64,000 nt of DNA from Glandiceps talaboti. Taxonomy: Eukaryota > Hemichordata > Enteropneusta > Spengelidae. The stretch spans positions 6,152,259-6,216,258 of the forward strand of contig NC_135559.1 of NCBI RefSeq assembly GCF_964340395.1, given 5' to 3'. This document shows positions 34,906 to 62,870 of the stretch, one piece after another. A program made the position numbers and the translations under genes. The notes under the pieces were generated by a model. It worked only from the letters and a program-made list of their open reading frames with translations. It was not told the origin of the DNA and did not search any database. Each line of letters starts with the position of its first letter. Position 1 is the first letter of the stretch.

Positions 34906-37900
34906 TATAAATGGAAAAAATGAGATAAGGAATTTTTATTAAAAATTAGAGATAGTGTTCATTGACAAAGGTAATATGGATGACATTTTGTCAGCAACAG
35001 TTTGTAAGTTTTAACAACTGCTCTGCTATTCCATAAGTTACCACCGTGCTGTTAGTCAACATTGGGACTACTATGATCTGTTTGACCTCTATGATACTCG
35101 ACACTTTATCAACAAAATTAGAAGAACACAAGTGATAATTTTACTGTTCCTTTTTTTTTGAGATTATGTCAATTTTATTTACTGAAGAGATTTAAGTATG
35201 TAGTGAGCGTAAAAGAAGTGAGGACATTAGGAGAAATGAGAGATGTTATCCAAAACTTACTCATATATTTTGCAATATGTATAAAGTATATATATCCGTC
35301 CACATTTATGTATGTAATTAGGTAGTCTTTATTAATAGATTGTAGCTACGTATTTCCGTTTCCGGTATAGCATAAAATAGTCTCAGCCACCAGAACCAGG
35401 TTAAAATTATTCAGTAGGTAAATTTCTGGGTCTGGACCCAATCTTGAGTGTAAGATACGTCGTGTCGCTCGCCCTCATCGGACGTGGGCAGACGGGTGTG
35501 TGAGGGCGCCCGTCACGGCGTACCTTACAGCCCAAAGTTACAGACTGGACCCAATCGAGGTCTTGTGATGCAGGCCAACAATTGAATGGGTCCGGCCGAC
35601 AACTAGACATTCTGGGGTTGTAGAATTAATGTACAACCATATCAATATTATGTAAACTTAAAAATTTGCAATTGTATATATCTTGTTTTAGTATGTGGTG
35701 TGTATATAAATCACCTTTCAATGTATATTGATCATATATACTAGTACTGTATATTCACTCTAGCTTAGAAATATAGTTATATATAGATATCGTAACCTTT
35801 AACCTCGTGAATCGTGACCTTTGACCTTACAGAACATAACAAAATGTTGACTGAGTGCAGAGACGGTTTTGGTACTTTTTTTTTCAATTTACGACAATGT
35901 ACGTTTTTTGTGAATTTCAGAACACTACTGTCTGCGTCACTTTGTCAATATTAATGATAAAAATAACGGGTTAATATAAATGCAGACATTTACCAATCGT
36001 ATTGTTAATATTTGATAGTTGGTCACAACCTAATGAATGTATGGGTTGTGTTGTTGTACAGTGGAGGTAAATATCGTATTTGAACAGAAACATTGCATTG
36101 TAGAATTTCAAGTATATGGAAATAACACCAGGGTTCTCAAACTGACACACCTTGAAATATACCTGTATAATTATACAGGTATCTATTAAATAAATACTAC
36201 GCAAATCCGGAAATGATGCAAACGTTCCCCGCGTGTCGGTATTTTCCGCGAAATTGAAATTAGAAAAAAAAGAATAAATAGAAAAATGACAGCGCCATGT
36301 GTTGATTGTGACTAAACATACAAACTGTATGTTGTTTTCTTTCTGTGTTTTTCCATCAAAGTCTCGTAAGACGCCATTTTTAATAATGGTTTCAATGAAA
36401 CCTGTAAAGCAACCTAGATGAAAGTGTTACTTTACTAAGGTCACCTTTAACCTTGTGACCTCTGAACCCTAAAAATTGTATCGCACTTTTTAATTGATTG
36501 ATATTTCATATGTTCCTTTCGCGATACTCTTTGTTTTTTTCCTTTGAGTGGCATCGACACGTTGTGTTTTTGAAGGCAGGATTCCAACTTTCAAAACTAT
36601 GAAGTGTTGTATTCAAAGCTGACAGTCGACTACATGTATTTGGTTAGTCCATTCACAAAAGTTGTAACAGTAATTTATAGTGAAAGTGGTTGTGCGTTCT
36701 GGTCACACAACTTAAAGTAAAACAATTCAAGTGACAAGGTTTTATTTTTGTCGTGTTCCTGGTTTGTCTCGTTAATTCTTTTTTTTTTTTGTTTCTCAAA
36801 TAATGTTGGGTTATTTTCCTCTTCAAAGACCAGATTCGAATCTTTCCTGTAAAAAAAAAATGCTGATGTCATTTAGAAATATCTTTATTGTGTAATGTCA
36901 GAGAAGGTCATACTACAGGAAACTGTATAAAACGATTTTATATATATTTACTTTTTGTCTGATTTACAGAAAATATAATTAGAACGTCCAAATAAAAGCA
37001 ATAAAACCGTCAGAATAGATTTATATTAACGGTGAAACCATCAGAGTGATTGTAACTTACTTTTAACATCATTATTAACTCTTTCAAATTCCCGTTTTAT
37101 GTTTTCTTTTGCAGTGGTTGCAATCTTTTTTGTTGGTATCTGTTTTCTGTGTTATCAACTTTATGTCAATAGTATAATTTTTATGCCTCTTTACATCAAC
37201 CCTATTTACTCAAACATATATATCTAGTTTCCCTGTCTAGACAACTCTGGACTTTGAACTCTAATGTTTACATTTTAAAATATAAAGGGACACGATACCA
37301 CATACTGACATTTAATGTAAAAGTTAAGTTTTTAAAAAATGAAAAAAATTAATATATGAATGCATATGATGTACGTCTGTAAATTAATAATTTGTATAAA
37401 ATTAATAAAAAGACTTTTGAGTTGTAAGGGAAATACAAATTTGAACCCGATTTTTAAACAACTCGAGGAGAATTGTATAGAATTTAAGATACGTATCAAT
37501 TTTATTTTGTGAAGAAACACAGTTTTGGTGATTAATATGAGGAGCAAGTAAATTTTACAGAGATGATAATGTAATATAAAAACTTATGATTTTTTTTCAA
37601 GTTCAAACAGATCAAAGATCCAAAACCTACCCATTACTCATACAGACGTGTTCGGAAGTGTTCCTTTGAAGTTAATATTCTTTTGGTATCATTTGTGAAA
37701 TGACATGCAAACAAACAAACACAAAACAAACAAACAAACAACGATGACGACCGTCACGACAGTACGACAACATAGTTTTGATAATATATAAAATATTCAT
37801 AATATTTCGTTGCATAAAACTCACTAATTTGGGACTAAACAGAGTCATTACAATTGTAGATGAATTTTTGTGAGTAGAGTTATTAAAATCATGCAAAATG

Positions 37901-38786
37901 AAAATTCAAACCATCATGGAAAATGAATAAAGAGAGACCGTTTTTGAAAAATATGGATTTGTGTTACCTTGTGTCGTTATTACTTCAAAGAATGTGTGTA
38001 AGTAATAAGACTACAGATGACGTAAATAACATTATAATAAACTGGTAAAATCTAACTTTTTGCTAGTCATTGTTGTTGTTAAATTGCATTATCTGGGGAG
38101 GGCAGGGCAGGGCAGGGGAGGTTAATTCTTGTTGTGTGTTAAGAATGTATACATCCAAAATTAAAGCATACTTAACATAACAATCACTTGCTTTGGCAAG
38201 AACTCAAACCCGGTATAATGGTTCGATTCGATGGTATAAGTTCATAATTGTACGCACGTATTATATATGTCGAATATACCCTATTATGCCAGAAACTGTC
38301 GGCGTGCTAGCATGGATGGTGATATGTTGACACTGACGATTTTACAAGATAATAGAGTAGTTTATTCTACTAGTAGATGTAAAGTTAATATTTACACTTG
38401 AGTAAATAAAGCTCAGAAACAGAGTTTGTGTTACATAGCGTATTTAGCATCCACCCAAGTTGGTTAACACTGCCAACGACCCATCAGTAACCAGTAAGAA
38501 ATTAAGTTTGTATGTCAACACAGAAACAATATGGGGGTATGCATATGATAATGGAACTTTGAGATTGAAATCTTCTGACAGTGATGTTTATCGGAATAAC
38601 TAACAGTAGGTTTGAGAAAACTGAGTTTGTGTTACATATAGTGAATTTAATGAATACAAACACATTAAATGAAATTATATTGCTAGGAATTTATGATATC
38701 TTTATTCAGAAAACAAATTCAAATATAAGCTATAGAAAATCCCTGCCTAAAATTCTGTTATGCTAAGTGACCATATACACCTCTGA
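34906..38786. other. Intergenic region between convergent cGLR genes
   Basis: AT-rich sequence without a recognised gene or element. Short open frames here show no family resemblance. Confidence 0.6.
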
Positions 38787-38792
38787 TTTATT
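38787..38792 (-). terminator. Poly(A) signal of cGLR paralogue A
   Basis: Minus-strand AATAAA about 143 bases after the stop codon. Confidence 0.55.
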
Positions 38793-38934
38793 GTTTGGAC
38801 AACGCTACGGTCTGCACAGTCACATACAAATAGAAAGATGGACATAACTGCTAATAATTGATGAAATAATCGATTGAAAATATTTATGATAAAAATCAAA
38901 CTACTTGTACATTTTCGTGTACAAAACTATAAGA

Positions 38935-43555
<4,621 letters not shown>

Positions 43556-43618
43556 ATCTTTTAACGAAACAGGTTGTTTTTGATAATGTTGTCACCTCTC
43601 TGTCCTCAACACTAGCCT

Positions 43619-43626
43619 TGACGTCA
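43619..43626 (-). promoter_or_regulatory. CRE-type palindrome TGACGTCA upstream of cGLR paralogue A
   Basis: A perfect ATF/CREB consensus 64 bases before the start codon at 43555. Location suits a promoter element; no TATA is visible nearby. Confidence 0.35.
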
Positions 43627-43874
43627 GTTCTCTATCAGCCTGTGAGTGTGAATGAATCAATGTTCTGGAGGTTTTATTTCGAACACATGCCAAAAGGCCG
43701 TTTGAAGAAATTTACATAATATTTACATTTTGTCATCATAACTATTGCGTATTTGGGCCAAGGTTCACATTTCGCTCAGCTTCAAATCTGGGTGTGTACA
43801 ACTTTGTATGGACTCTGTATGTTGATAGACTAAGATATTTTTCTGCCAGTCAGTGGACTATTTCATACGAACAC

Positions 43875-44063
43875 CCACAGGCGCTCGTGAAGTTGTTAGG
43901 TCACAGAGAACTGCGAAAATATGAAGAACTACGACAGTAAGGACTTCAGACCGAACATCGAGCCCGTAAGCTCGACCTTGTGGGCTCGATGTTCGGCCTG
44001 ACTGTCGTAGTTCTCCATATGTTCGTAGTTCTCTGTGACCTAACAACTTCACGAGCGCCTGTG
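43875..44063. mobile_element. Fold-back inverted repeat in the cGLR A-B intergenic region
   Basis: Arms CACAGGCGCTCGTGAAGTTG and CAACTTCACGAGCGCCTGTG pair, with further pairing over ACTACGACAGT and CGAACATCGAGCCC. The loop is about 20 bases. MITE-like, non-coding. Confidence 0.75.
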
Positions 44064-45511
44064 CGAACACCTAGCATTATTTTTGTCATTTTGACATCCC
44101 ATTATAGTTTCCAATGGTTCTACATTCCCACTGCTGCATGCTGTCCGACTGCTGCCAAATCGGTTTGGATCTATCGGGCATTATGTATCATTGACCAGAC
44201 ATTACCTTGAATGAGTCTTATGTAAAACATAGTGAGGTATATAAATGATTGGAACATTAAAAATAACAAATTTAATTTACCTTGCCCTATGTTAACACAC
44301 ATAGCTTATAGGTGCACACTTAGTGACCCCTCGAAATTAATATTATTTTAATTATTGACAATATCCATGTCATTGTTATTACCTATTGATATGAGCAGCT
44401 CAAAACCGGGCCTAATTTCTCTCGGCCAGCCCCTTTGTAATAACTGAAGTCTCCTTTTTCCCTCATTGACATTAATGATGTTGCCAATATAATAAGTATA
44501 TAATAAGTTCACTTGAATAATATGCTGCACAGTGTGACCAATCACTATATTGGTTAGGTTCCCAAACTAATTATAGGTTTAAATGGTTACCATTATAGGT
44601 GAATAAAGACTAGTTCAGTAAAGTCGTCTAGGACGGAATTAGTGGACAGCCTAGGTAAAAAAAACCCGATGATATAAAATCCGCTTAAACCTTAGGCTAG
44701 GAATCGAGCCAAGTACGGAGGGGGGTGGGGGGGGTGTGAATGGAATGGGGCATGGACTTGAACATTTTGGACTGGGGTGGTGGGGGAAGGGGTAGGGGGA
44801 GGGGGAGGCTTCAATTGCAGTCTCTTGGGTAAAGAAGATATGTCAATTTCATCATCATAACATCTTTAATTCTCACAATCATCAACAAATAAGAATGGCT
44901 GCAAACAATATCAGACCAACAATTCTGAGAAAAAATTGAACGCTCCGGTGTTAGGTATCTCTTAATAGTTTCTGTATATTCTAAATCTATAAATTGATAT
45001 TGTGTTGTCGTTTTTATTGAGAAATGAATCATTGCAAAGTGATACTATTGTGTTCGAACCCTAGAAATTGTGTAAATGCGAAAATGATATGGAAATCCTA
45101 CCTAATTTTTTTTTTGATAATTACAAGATTAATTAACGTCAATTCTATGGTTCAACAATGCTTTGTAATGTTTAGAAAAAAAAATTCACTGAAAAAAATA
45201 GTTGACAATTAAATCAATGCTCGGGGGTCGTTGAGGGCGCTCTATATCTCATGTATAGGGCACTATGATTATGTACATATTGGCAACCCTTTCAATTCGT
45301 TATATCACTACTTAAAAATATACAAAATCATGAATATGTCTGTAATAAATGTTGAAGAACTCTGACTTTTCACATGAAATAACTATGCTATAGATACAAT
45401 AATACAAAGTTGTAAGTACATCAGAACATACTATAATGGCTTAGTGAAAAATATCCAGGCATATTAAAGTCAAATACTATGGTCAGATGTACGTTTTAAA
45501 AAGAAAGTTAT
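44064..45511. other. Intergenic region between cGLR paralogues A and B
   Basis: No gene seen. It includes a G-rich stretch at about 44718-44808 on the plus strand. Confidence 0.6.
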
Positions 45512-46010
45512 CTAATCTCTGAGAAAACGGCTCGGATTCATCAGAAATTTGTCTAGTTCCGTCTCGACGAAATCAAAGTCTTTTCCTTGTGGGTCTTTCA
45601 GTTTGCCATATTTGTCTTCAAACAAATTGATACTTTCAATAAAGTAATGTGGACATCTTCTGTTTTGGATCCATGTCTTCAGTTGTCGTACAAGGGCCAT
45701 GATACGTTCACCAAGTTTGTCAGGTGACCACTGATGGGGGTATGGATACCTCTCACATTCCCATAGCAATAGGGTCTGTATGGAAAAGAGGTTAAATGTC
45801 TTTTATAACATTACTGTATTTGGTATGCTTTTTTTCTCTCTTGTAAATCTCATTTCTCCGTTCCTTAACTATCTGCCTGGCTGTATTGGTGTACACCAGT
45901 CTGCCTCTACTCACTCACTCACTCACTCACTCACTCACTCACTCACTCACTCACTCACTCACTCACTCACTCACTCGCTCGCTCTCTCACTCGCGCACTA
46001 TCGTTCTCGT

Positions 46011-46042
<32 letters not shown>

Positions 46043-46074
46043 GCACACACACACTAGATCTCTCTCTCTCTCTC

Positions 46075-46173
<99 letters not shown>

Positions 46174-46860
46174 CGCATGTCATGACAAAAACATATACCT
46201 TCAAATGATAAGATGTTAATGCTGGGTTTGTCAGACGACACCAGTAGTCTTCACGTAGTTTCTTTAAGATCCTAAGACACTGTTTACGACATCCTCCATC
46301 ACGGTCCATTCCGTTATACAAAGCCATTTCACAACGTCCGAACGACGTTAGCCTAGTGTGTAGACAATCAAGAAATTATCGATAGGAACGGTATTAACCA
46401 TGTTTACCCCTTAAAGTCGGATTTCGGATTTTTAATTGATAAAACAATTTTATCATGTGATATGACGACCTACTTGAAATGATCAATATGAAAAAACATA
46501 AGCCAAGTCCTTGTTTATAATTCAATACATTGCAAAAAGACTAATAAATGTGTATAATGTTTGTTATTGTACATACAGTAACAAATGTTTTACTCATTTT
46601 TTTTTAGCTTTTTGCAATTTATTGAGTTACAAACAAGGACTTCGTCAATATTGTTTCACATTGATTTTTCAAGTAGGTCGTCATGATAAAATTGTTTAAA
46701 TTAACAATCCAAAATAAATACCACTCCTCATCCATATGGCTATTTTAACATAGCAAGGTGACTGTAGGCAAAATAAGTAGACTAAATGAATTACTGTAAC
46801 GTTACATTCATTCGTGACATCTGACGTGAGAATATTATAGGGATGCAATGCCAAAAAGGC

Positions 46861-46919
<59 letters not shown>

Positions 46920-48161
46920 AAACAACAACAACAACAACAACAACAACGAAACTCTGTTACTCACGATCGGTGGCATAGCTCTACTGAAAGAATCGACGTC
47001 TCTTGACAAATCTGAGTTAACAGGTTTTGAAGATTCTTTTTAGTAATTAAATCTCATTTTCTTCAAGATCCAAGTTTTTGAAATCTTAATACACGTATAT
47101 TAGCTAGTATGTAATACACAATGTACTCACCAATACAAATTGTCCTTGGGCACTGAATCCGCTCCGATAGCTTTTACTTCTTCTACTTTGTCCCTAGGGG
47201 GCCAGTCACTTGACCTTGGCCAGTCATTTAGGACAGACGGTGGCAATCCGCATCCATTTGAGGGAATCTGTGCCACCAGGTCAATCGACACCAACTTTCC
47301 AGTGCGCAGTCTCAGTGTGATGGCTGGACCATGAGTACGATTGTTCAGAATGACGTCACCTGTAAAAGCAAATAATAAAAATTTTAATTGCAAAGTATTA
47401 CATGCAAGCTAATCTCTTATAGCAGGATTGAAATGTTTAAATTTTTTAAAGGCTTAGACGAATTTGAAGTGACATGAAGATATACGGATTTCTGAGTTCC
47501 TCTTTGACATGGACTGCCTAGGGATGTGTGGAATGGCACGGGAACTCGTACCTATGTAATTACCAATTACATGTAGAAATAAAGACACCGCGCTCATTCA
47601 CTTGGTCTTACCTCTTAAATCACATTCTCTGATAGCATTAGCCACGAGACCCTTCAAGTAACTTCTCACTTTGAAAGGAATTAAATCATCATCCATTTTC
47701 ATATCGTCACTGTGCCATATAGGTAAAACGTTCGGACCATTTGAGAAATTTACGAAGTGGTATCCCTTCGGAGGATTGGGTAACGGATCTTTCGTTCTTG
47801 TCATCATCAGTACCGGTGTCGTCTGGCCATTCTGTCCCGTTGGAGTAATCTGTCCCGTTGGAGTAATATTGTAATATCTCGGAGGAGTGGCAACCCATTG
47901 TAATCGAGGCAACGCCTCCAGCGGTACAAAGTAATCAAATTCATCGGGTTTGTTCACTTTCAAACCTGATGCGTAGCTTCCATTAGGGACGAACTGGTGA
48001 CTGAAGCGCTTTTCTTTACCATTCACGTTTTTCAATATTGGATCCAAAATTTGCAGAACTCTCTGAACAGCTTGTTTTGTCTCTTCTCGTCCTATTTTCA
48101 CTTTAGCGTCGGTGAAATAGTTCAGGTCATCAACTAGTCTTTGTTGATCTGAGACTGGCAT
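45512..48161 (-). CDS. cGAS-like receptor (cGLR) paralogue B, 4 exons
   Basis: Minus-strand exons 48161-47612, 47359-47131, 46352-46199 and 45775-45512 give 398 residues. Exons 2 and 3 are exactly the same length (229 and 154 bases) as in the paralogue downstream, so these two are a tandem duplication. Catalytic residues are G61-S62, E74/D76 in DEFDYF, and D210 in SIDLV, all present. The N-lobe has a small tandem repeat, ITPTGQ twice (bases about 47833-47868), in a loop before the KDPLPNPPKGYHF segment. The protein stops right after FLRD, where paralogue A continues into its duplicated tail. No zinc-thumb Cys cluster is seen. It is likely a cytosolic nucleic-acid sensor making a cyclic dinucleotide; the ligand cannot be told from sequence. 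Confidence 0.9.
45908..46171. repeat. (ACTC)n, (CA)n and (CT)n compound microsatellite
   Basis: Fills most of the 424-base intron 3 of cGLR B: ACTC units 45908-45976, CA units near 46026-46054, CT units 46057-46171. Confidence 0.95.
46405..46745. mobile_element. Fold-back MITE family X, copy 2
   Basis: Shares the GTTTGTTATTGTACATACAG centre, the CCTTGTTTATAATTCAATA arm and its inverted partner TTATTGAGTTACAAACAAGG, and the end CATCCATATGGC, with the copy at 7.4 kb. It lies in intron 2 of cGLR paralogue B. Confidence 0.65.
46861..46949. repeat. (CAA)n microsatellite
   Basis: About 29 CAA units with one AAA change, in intron 2 of cGLR B. Confidence 0.95.
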
Positions 48162-48301
48162 ATTGGATGGGCGAAGTCACTGATTCGCCGCTCTTGAGTT
48201 TAAAGACAGTTAACTTTGTGAGGATATGGCGCGGTACAATTTTGTGTCGACAACGGAGAATGAAAACGCAGCAAAATGTGTTTATGTCAAAACAACGAAG
48301 G

Positions 48302-48309
48302 TATATATA
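48302..48309 (-). promoter_or_regulatory. Candidate TATA box of cGLR paralogue B
   Basis: Minus-strand GCTATATATACC lies about 140 bases upstream of the start codon at 48161. It is GC-flanked, as in strong TATA promoters, and would put the transcript start near 48275. Prediction only. Confidence 0.45.
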
Positions 48310-48882
48310 GCGATCCAAACCTACAGAGTTGTGCAATAATAAATTGTTATGGAAATCCCCCGAGATCAAAGTACTTTGCATTGTGCCACTGCTCTGCACC
48401 AATACACATCCACGATAATACCCTCGGTACCTGTAGATTTTGGGAGATTATAAAAACTGAATGTTTTGATTGGTGCATGAATGCCGGGAATACCCTTTTC
48501 TATGTTTATACTATGACGTAAACCTTCCATTCTAAATTAATAAAATCGGGTAATTTTCAGCGTTAGCGCATGCGCAATACTTGTTGGAATGTTCTAGGCG
48601 GTGTATGTGGTCGATCACTGATCAAATATTTTATTAATTTCAGCCTAATATTGCAAACCTATGCATATTATTTTGGCACGAGTATTCCAACATACTTTGG
48701 CTTGCAGTTATTTATTCGAACTCTTCAGTGTTTGCTTTAATAATGACGTTCTGTCTAAAAGCTCGTGAGCTGAGCTGTCCTGAAGTTGACATGGATTTTC
48801 TCGGAAAACATAAGCAAACGAAAACAAAAATTGCAAGCTTGCAACCTTATGATATAAAGCAAACAAAGCCAGGCAAGTAATA

Positions 48883-48930
48883 AATGAATGAATGAACGAG
48901 TGAATGAATGAATGAATGAATGAATGAATG
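48883..48930. repeat. (TGAA)n microsatellite
   Basis: Short tetranucleotide array like the LINE 3' tail; it may be the remnant of an older insertion. Confidence 0.85.
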
Positions 48931-49451
48931 CAATGATATCCACAATGATACGATCTCATATTACATGTAGATTGCATTAACATCTGACCGAGTTTGTACT
49001 TTCTGTTTAGTATGGTCAGTTGTTGACATGCATTGCAGTACGTATGTCACTATACATCGTCTGACCGCATGAGGGCGTTAACATATATCATATCTACATG
49101 TAGAACGTATAGTGAACGTTGAGAATATATTCCCTCCCATTGTCTATGAAACAAAATATGCATGTTTGAAGTTAGGGAGGAACTTATCTCGTCTAACATA
49201 CCATATATACATGTAGTTCCACGCCATATCAGCCAGAGACGACTGACTGACGAGGCTGAAAGATATGATGTACCTAAAGCTTATGACTGTCTTGAATTTT
49301 ATAAAGACAAATTCTTTGAGTTCAAATTTGAAAGCATACTAGTTCATATTTGCAAAACATTGCTTTGACGGTGAAGTGGATCTTGCGAGAAAGTATATGA
49401 ACGAAAGTTACAAAACCTGTACAACAGATGCTTGATATTACATGTATATCA

Positions 49452-49454
<3 letters not shown>

Positions 49455-49534
<80 letters not shown>

Positions 49535-49626
49535 CATATTATCAAGCAAGATACAATGTGTATCTTACTTGATAATATGTTATTTACATCACTCTACATA
49601 CTCCAGCAGAGATATTTCACATACAC

Positions 49627-49701
<75 letters not shown>

Positions 49702-49703
49702 TT

Positions 49704-49746
<43 letters not shown>
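49455..49746. repeat. Two (AT)n arrays around a hairpin
   Basis: Arrays at 49455-49531 and 49629-49746, the second split by ACATTTTG. Intergenic. Confidence 0.95.
49534..49579. repeat. Near-perfect hairpin between two (AT)n arrays
   Basis: Arms of 21 bases (CATATTATCAAGCAAGATACA and its complement with one change) surround a 3-4 base loop. (AT)n arrays lie at 49455-49531 and 49629-49746, so the whole block is cruciform-prone. Confidence 0.8.
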
Positions 49747-49748
<2 letters not shown>

Positions 49749-50354
49749 TCTTGAGCACTATTCATGAAACGCAAATGAGCACAGAAGTGGCAGTTTTTTC
49801 CCTGATTTTTTGAAGGATATACATCTTTCCAGTATCAGCGAATAATTATATTTTTGATGGCTATCATTGGCATTTCGGGAAGTTCAATTTACGTTCTTGG
49901 AAAACATCAAGTGATTGGAACTCACTGATGCCTGGCACTTGGTATAATGCATATCAACATGGTATGTGCAATGGGACGACCTAAAAAGGAAAACTGATGA
50001 CGTCAAACTTGATTGGGATCAGAGTTCATTAGAGTGAACTCCAGGGGGGCAATGTTACGTTTCAGCGCACAGTTCACATATGTGTTAATTGTCATGGCAG
50101 TGTATTCCCACATTTCAATAGATCGACGCAGATGTAAAATTCGTGAATATTCGTGATTTAACTAACGGCTTTGCAGAACATTTGCGTACAGAATCTGTTT
50201 TGGTCAACATCGGGGTCAACAATTCTAGCCTCTGACACCCATTCTTTACAGCTGACCTCTAGATGGCGGTATATCAAACTAATCGTTCAAGTTTTGACGG
50301 TAGCTCAGTAGTTTGATGTCCCGTGCTTTGTTGATCTTGATGTTATGATGGCAG

Positions 50355-50534
50355 TTGTATATACATATACCACACGCAAGGTTGTATCGTCATTTTGATA
50401 TACCCGAATTTGCGCCGGGTGTTCCTTTATCTAAGAAGAAGTTGTTGCATATAAAGGAATAATGAACACGCGGCGCAAATCCGGGATATCAAAATGACAA
50501 TACAACCTTGTATGTGGTATATGTATATATATAC
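50355..50534. mobile_element. Fold-back inverted repeat upstream of the EGFR-like gene
   Basis: Left arm TATATACATATACCACA.GCAAGGTTGTAT...GTCATTTTGATAT pairs with the right arm ATATCAAAATGAC.ATACAACCTTG.ATGTGGTATATGTATATA. The unpaired centre is about 30 bases. It lies about 0.9 kb from the start codon at 51450. Confidence 0.75.
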
Positions 50535-51449
50535 AGTCCAGAGATTAACATTTTGCCGTGTTGACGCAAGACTTAGTTTCTTACTGATTATTGGTCACTG
50601 TGTTAATCAACTTTGATGGACGAGACAGGCTGATCTTTATTTGATTCGATACAGTGACATCTTTCGAAAAAAGATAAAAAGTGAAACTTTGATTAAAGAA
50701 TTCTTTTAGTTACAATAAACAGGTGATGTTTATTTCGTCGGAATAAATTACTTTGACTGATGATACCGATATACTGTCAGACGCATGCGCAATGTAATTT
50801 GACTGTTCCTCGATTGTAGCATTATTATATATAATACTAGTTATTGTGACTGGTTTTGAAGAAAAATAGTCTACGTTGTATTTGACATTTTTGTGTTTGA
50901 AGGTAATTTAATTAAGAGGCGTTTCCTTCACTTTCTCACAAACATATCGAACGATTCGGCTCCATGTCCGTATGCTGACGTCAGTTATAAACCACGAACT
51001 TCCGCTGGGAACAACTATTTACTCCCACTGCTTCCACTTCTTGTAACTAGTACGGGATCCACAACATCTGTCGATAATTTTTTTTTTGACTCAGGCAAAG
51101 TTTGTTTTCAAAATTATGATTTTCAGAATACAATATTGCACATATCAACATAAATGACCCAATTTGTCGTGTGATGACATTAAAATTGGTAGTAAAATTA
51201 CTAAAATAACATCTCATGTGTAATGTATGCTGCCGTATGTAGAGTAGATTAGCTTATTGGTTATTACGCCTTTAGTGGGATTAAGTTTCACTTGTATACG
51301 AATAAACGACGCGTTAGAGAAACATGATCTACCAAGCCTTATGCAAACGCCTTGCTTTTAAAGCACTCCATCATACAGAGAACGGAATCATTAACACTCA
51401 GCACAATCGACATACAGAACAAACTCTGGTGTCAAGTCTGTAATTAGTT

Positions 51450-59052
<7,603 letters not shown>

Positions 59053-59063
59053 AGAACTCCCAC

Positions 59064-59069
59064 AATAAA
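59064..59069 (+). terminator. Poly(A) signal of the EGFR-like gene
   Basis: AATAAA 12 bases after the stop codon, implying a very short 3' UTR unless a later signal is used. Confidence 0.55.
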
Positions 59070-59748
59070 ACTATACTCAAAACTCATAGGCATATTTTTA
59101 TCTCTTTCACAATGACGTCATTAGTCAATATGATAAGTTAACCAATCATATGGTTCGATCCATGTATAATATTCATAAACTAGCTATGACTATAGGTATA
59201 CGTATGTTGAAATGACGTCATCACTGACGATTACAGTTTCTATGCCTTAGTTTGTTACTAATTTATATAATTTTCTACTCATGGAAATTCCAATTATGTT
59301 CATGATGTTTATTTGATATTTTGGTCACTCTGTTGTAAGAGAAATTGTACTTCATTTTTTTTTCACTTGGAATTAAACAAGAATTCCCTCACCGGATGGT
59401 TTCAGTCTCAGTCAACACTAATGAGCCAATGAAAACCAAGAACTTCAACACTCACAGACGTGCTCGCCCACACATAAGGTATTCCGTGACGGAGCGCCCT
59501 CATACATCGGTCAATCCCCATGCTTGCTTAAGTCTACGGGTCCAACTCTCGTATGTTACTTTCAATAACTAGTGTAGTAAAATGTGTGCGCTTTCATTTT
59601 ACTGTTGTGAGATAACCAGGTGTATAAAGGTGGGGGTGGGGGTTTGAAGTTATTGGGAATCCGGGGGAGGGGGAGCTTCTCCTCGAAAAACAAAATGATT
59701 GAGGTGAATACCAGTATTAGAATTCAGTATTTGTATTTAAAGCATATA

Positions 59749-59754
59749 TTTATT
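59749..59754 (-). terminator. Poly(A) signal of the CAP gene
   Basis: Minus-strand AATAAA about 380 bases after the stop codon at 60134. Confidence 0.5.
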
Positions 59755-60133
59755 CATAAAATCCCCAGAGTACGGGTCACCTGAAAATCTAGATCTCTCC
59801 TTCAGCTTGATCACGGAGATCGTTGTTCATACCATTTACAATGTAAGAGCAGTGTGCAGAATCCATTTAAAAGTGCGCCACCAACGACGAATCTTTCACT
59901 CGTGAAAAGTATATGTACAGTACAGACAAGGAAAAGATCTCTGTGAGTACATGTAGTCGACCGTCATTTGGAAGACCACAGACACAGCTAGACAAAGAAG
60001 TGATCTTTTATAATATTGGTGTGATGTAAAGACCAAATATGATAATCGTGATGAAGACGAATGGTGTTTTAGTCCTAGCAAATACATAGACGAATTTCCA
60101 ACATTAAACATAGGACTATTATTAGTGTCCAAA

Positions 60134-62305
<2,172 letters not shown>

Positions 62306-62559
62306 AATGATAACTAGTTAATCGAAAAGATGAAGCACTCTGAATATTTTTCTGACTAAAATAGTATGTACATTTTGTATTATGTAAAGCAACTTTCGTG
62401 CCCTGTTTTTCCTTCGAACTGATGCCATAGTAGAATTCGTTATTTTTAGGGTATAATTAATTAATATTCCCCGTTAGTGATATACGAACCCATCCATAGC
62501 CATAATCGATATCCATCTTCAGTACCGTGGCGTGCATATAATTAAGTACCACAATCACC

Positions 62560-62870
62560 ACTTTGTAGTGAGAAACAACGATACCGTGAATTAACCTTCA
62601 ATGTGACGGCAGTGGTGGGATCGATTCCTGGCCATTATGTGTAATTCGTGGACTTGAGTCCCCTTTCAGTTCTGACAGCATTTTAACTCAACGTTGAAAT
62701 ATTGCGACAGGGTGGAGGGTCAGGTTTTAGAGAATCGCAATGGAGGTAGGGTAACCTCTTCGAAATGGGACTAGGGGGAAGGGAAGGGTCACATTTTAAG
62801 CAACCGCGCATGATTTCCCCGGTCCTCCCGTATGTAATTACTGAAGCCCCTATGCAATTTTACCCACCTG
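62560..62870. repeat. Dispersed repeat family Z, copy 2
   Basis: Co-linear with the copy at 15.8 kb: GTGACGGCAGTGGTGGGAT, CTGACAGCATTTTAACT, CAGGTTTTAGAGAA, GGGTCACATTTTAAGCAAC and GTAATTACTGAAGCCCC. Upstream of the CAP gene. Confidence 0.65.

Larger units (their letters stand above)
48310..51449. other. Divergent intergenic region between cGLR B and the EGFR-like gene
   Basis: Holds the (TGAA)n and (AT)n arrays, the hairpin and the fold-back element; no further gene recognised. Confidence 0.6.
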
